Shown here one piece after another: positions 4,875-5,569 of a DNA stretch of 5,569 bases. Position numbers and translations under genes: made by a program. Where the stretch lies: contig JAGWRJ010000321.1 in NCBI GenBank assembly GCA_028869725.1, positions 1 through 5,569 on the forward strand. Direction: 5' to 3'. Position 1 is the stretch's first letter. Each line of letters starts with the position of its first letter. The DNA comes from Alphaproteobacteria bacterium (GTDB lineage Bacteria > Pseudomonadota > Alphaproteobacteria > Micropepsales > Micropepsaceae). The notes under the pieces were generated by a model that did not search any database, was not told the origin of the DNA, and saw only the letters and a program-made list of their open reading frames with translations.

Positions 4875-5569
4875 ATGGCGCGCACTGCATCACCGAAATC
4901 CAGGCCTGCCTCAAAAGCTGTGAACAGCAGGCCACGTGCGCTGCTGTTGGTTGCAACGCGCAAGGGAGCGTGGCTGTTCAAGGGCGATCCGGCACGACGT
5001 AGATGGGAGAGCGATGGCCCGCACTTTTTGGGCCAGATCATCAATCATCTGGTGCTCGACCCGCGCGACGGGCACACCATGCTGGCCACAGCTTCTACCG
5101 GTCATCTCGGTCCTACCATGTTCCGTTCCACCGACTTCGGAAAACACTGGGCAGAAGCAAAGGCGCCTCCGGCTTTTGCAAAGGCAAAGACCAGCGCGGG
5201 CCGCAGCGTCAGACATACGTTCTGGCTGACCCCCGGCCACCACAGCGAGCCGGGGGTCTGGTATGCCGGCACCTCGCCACAGGGTGTATTCCGCAGCGAG
5301 GACGGCGGCGACACCTGGACGCCCATCTCTTCCGTCAATGACAATCCTGACTTCCAGGCGCTCTGGGGCGACGACCAGGGCGGCACGCCGGATGGACCGA
5401 CGGTCCATTCGATCAATATCGATCCGCGCGATGCACGACACCTCTATTTCGGCATGTCGAGCGGTGGCGTCCATGAATCGACCGATGGCGGCAAGACCTG
5501 GCGCCCGCTGCTCGCAGGCATGGAGGTCGTCGACGGTCTTGATGTGACGAACATGGCCTTCCACGACCC
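4875..5569 (+). CDS. BNR/WD40-like beta-propeller protein (sialidase-like / 'glycosyl hydrolase'), N-terminal part
   Basis: The frame stays open from ATG 4875 to the window end: 231 residues plus two bases are visible and the rest lies outside. Three BNR (Asp-box) motifs S-x-D-x-G-x-x-W occur at residues 85-92 (STDFGKHW), 141-148 (SEDGGDTW) and 202-209 (STDGGKTW), each closing a propeller blade. Strand patterns such as LVLDPRDGHTMLA, VWYAGTSPQGVFRS and INIDPRDARHLYFG recur between them. A first, motif-free blade carries VATRKGAWLFKGD (26-38). Residues 1-21 are Ala/Pro/Ser with many Arg/Lys and look disordered; there is no hydrophobic signal peptide, so a cytoplasmic location is likely. Database names such as exo-alpha-sialidase come from the Asp-boxes alone; the catalytic residues of true sialidases are not evident, so a scaffold or binding role is as likely. 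It follows the MarR gene on the same strand by 77 bp. Confidence 0.9.
   Translation, partial: MARTASPKSRPASKAVNSRPRALLLVATRKGAWLFKGDPARRRWESDGPHFLGQIINHLVLDPRDGHTMLATASTGHLGPTMFRSTDFGKHWAEAKAPPAFAKAKTSAGRSVRHTFWLTPGHHSEPGVWYAGTSPQGVFRSEDGGDTWTPISSVNDNPDFQALWGDDQGGTPDGPTVHSINIDPRDARHLYFGMSSGGVHESTDGGKTWRPLLAGMEVVDGLDVTNMAFHD

Noticed and set aside
4911..5564. 217-codon open frame on the minus strand
   Set aside because: It is antisense to the propeller gene, whose three Asp-box motifs and strong ribosome-binding site show the plus strand is coding.

Overview
The window is GC-rich, densely packed bacterial chromosome. Codon use and gene content suggest a proteobacterium, most likely an alphaproteobacterium of the Hyphomicrobiales type. 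That is an impression, since no rRNA or other taxonomic marker is present. It holds seven protein genes, two of them cut by the window edges. I see no tRNA, rRNA, CRISPR array, insertion sequence or attachment site.

Left half (1-3328, all + strand): the end of an ABC-transporter permease of the NitT/TauT (SsuC/TauC) type; an alpha/beta hydrolase of the proline-iminopeptidase-like group; a major-facilitator transporter of the metabolite:H+ symporter (citrate/tricarballylate-like) group; and an FMN nitroreductase. Hydrolase and symporter overlap by an ATGA and are surely co-transcribed. This looks like a small uptake-and-catabolism cluster: two importers, a hydrolase and a flavin reductase. The substrate cannot be read from the sequence.

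Middle (3329-4257, - strand): a two-gene operon of small proteins, a YCII-domain protein followed by a PhnB-like VOC (glyoxalase-fold) protein. It converges on the nitroreductase. The VOC gene ends in an apparent frameshift: stepping back one base in a run of A restores the usual family C-terminus. The site also has the geometry of a programmed -1 frameshift signal (slippery-like run, 8-nt spacer, perfect hairpin), so it could be an indel, a sequencing error or a recoding site.

Right part (4258-5569): a 99-bp divergent intergenic region with a perfect 12-bp palindrome between two TTGACT boxes that face each other, then a MarR-family regulator on + and the start of a BNR/WD40-like beta-propeller protein that runs off the window. 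The simplest model is that the MarR protein binds the palindrome and represses both itself and the YCII-VOC operon. The propeller gene follows the regulator with its own strong ribosome-binding site.

The most notable items are the VOC frameshift/hairpin, the symmetric divergent operator, and the uncharacterised MarR / YCII / VOC / BNR-propeller neighbourhood. All individual families are known; I see no clear evidence of a wholly new system.
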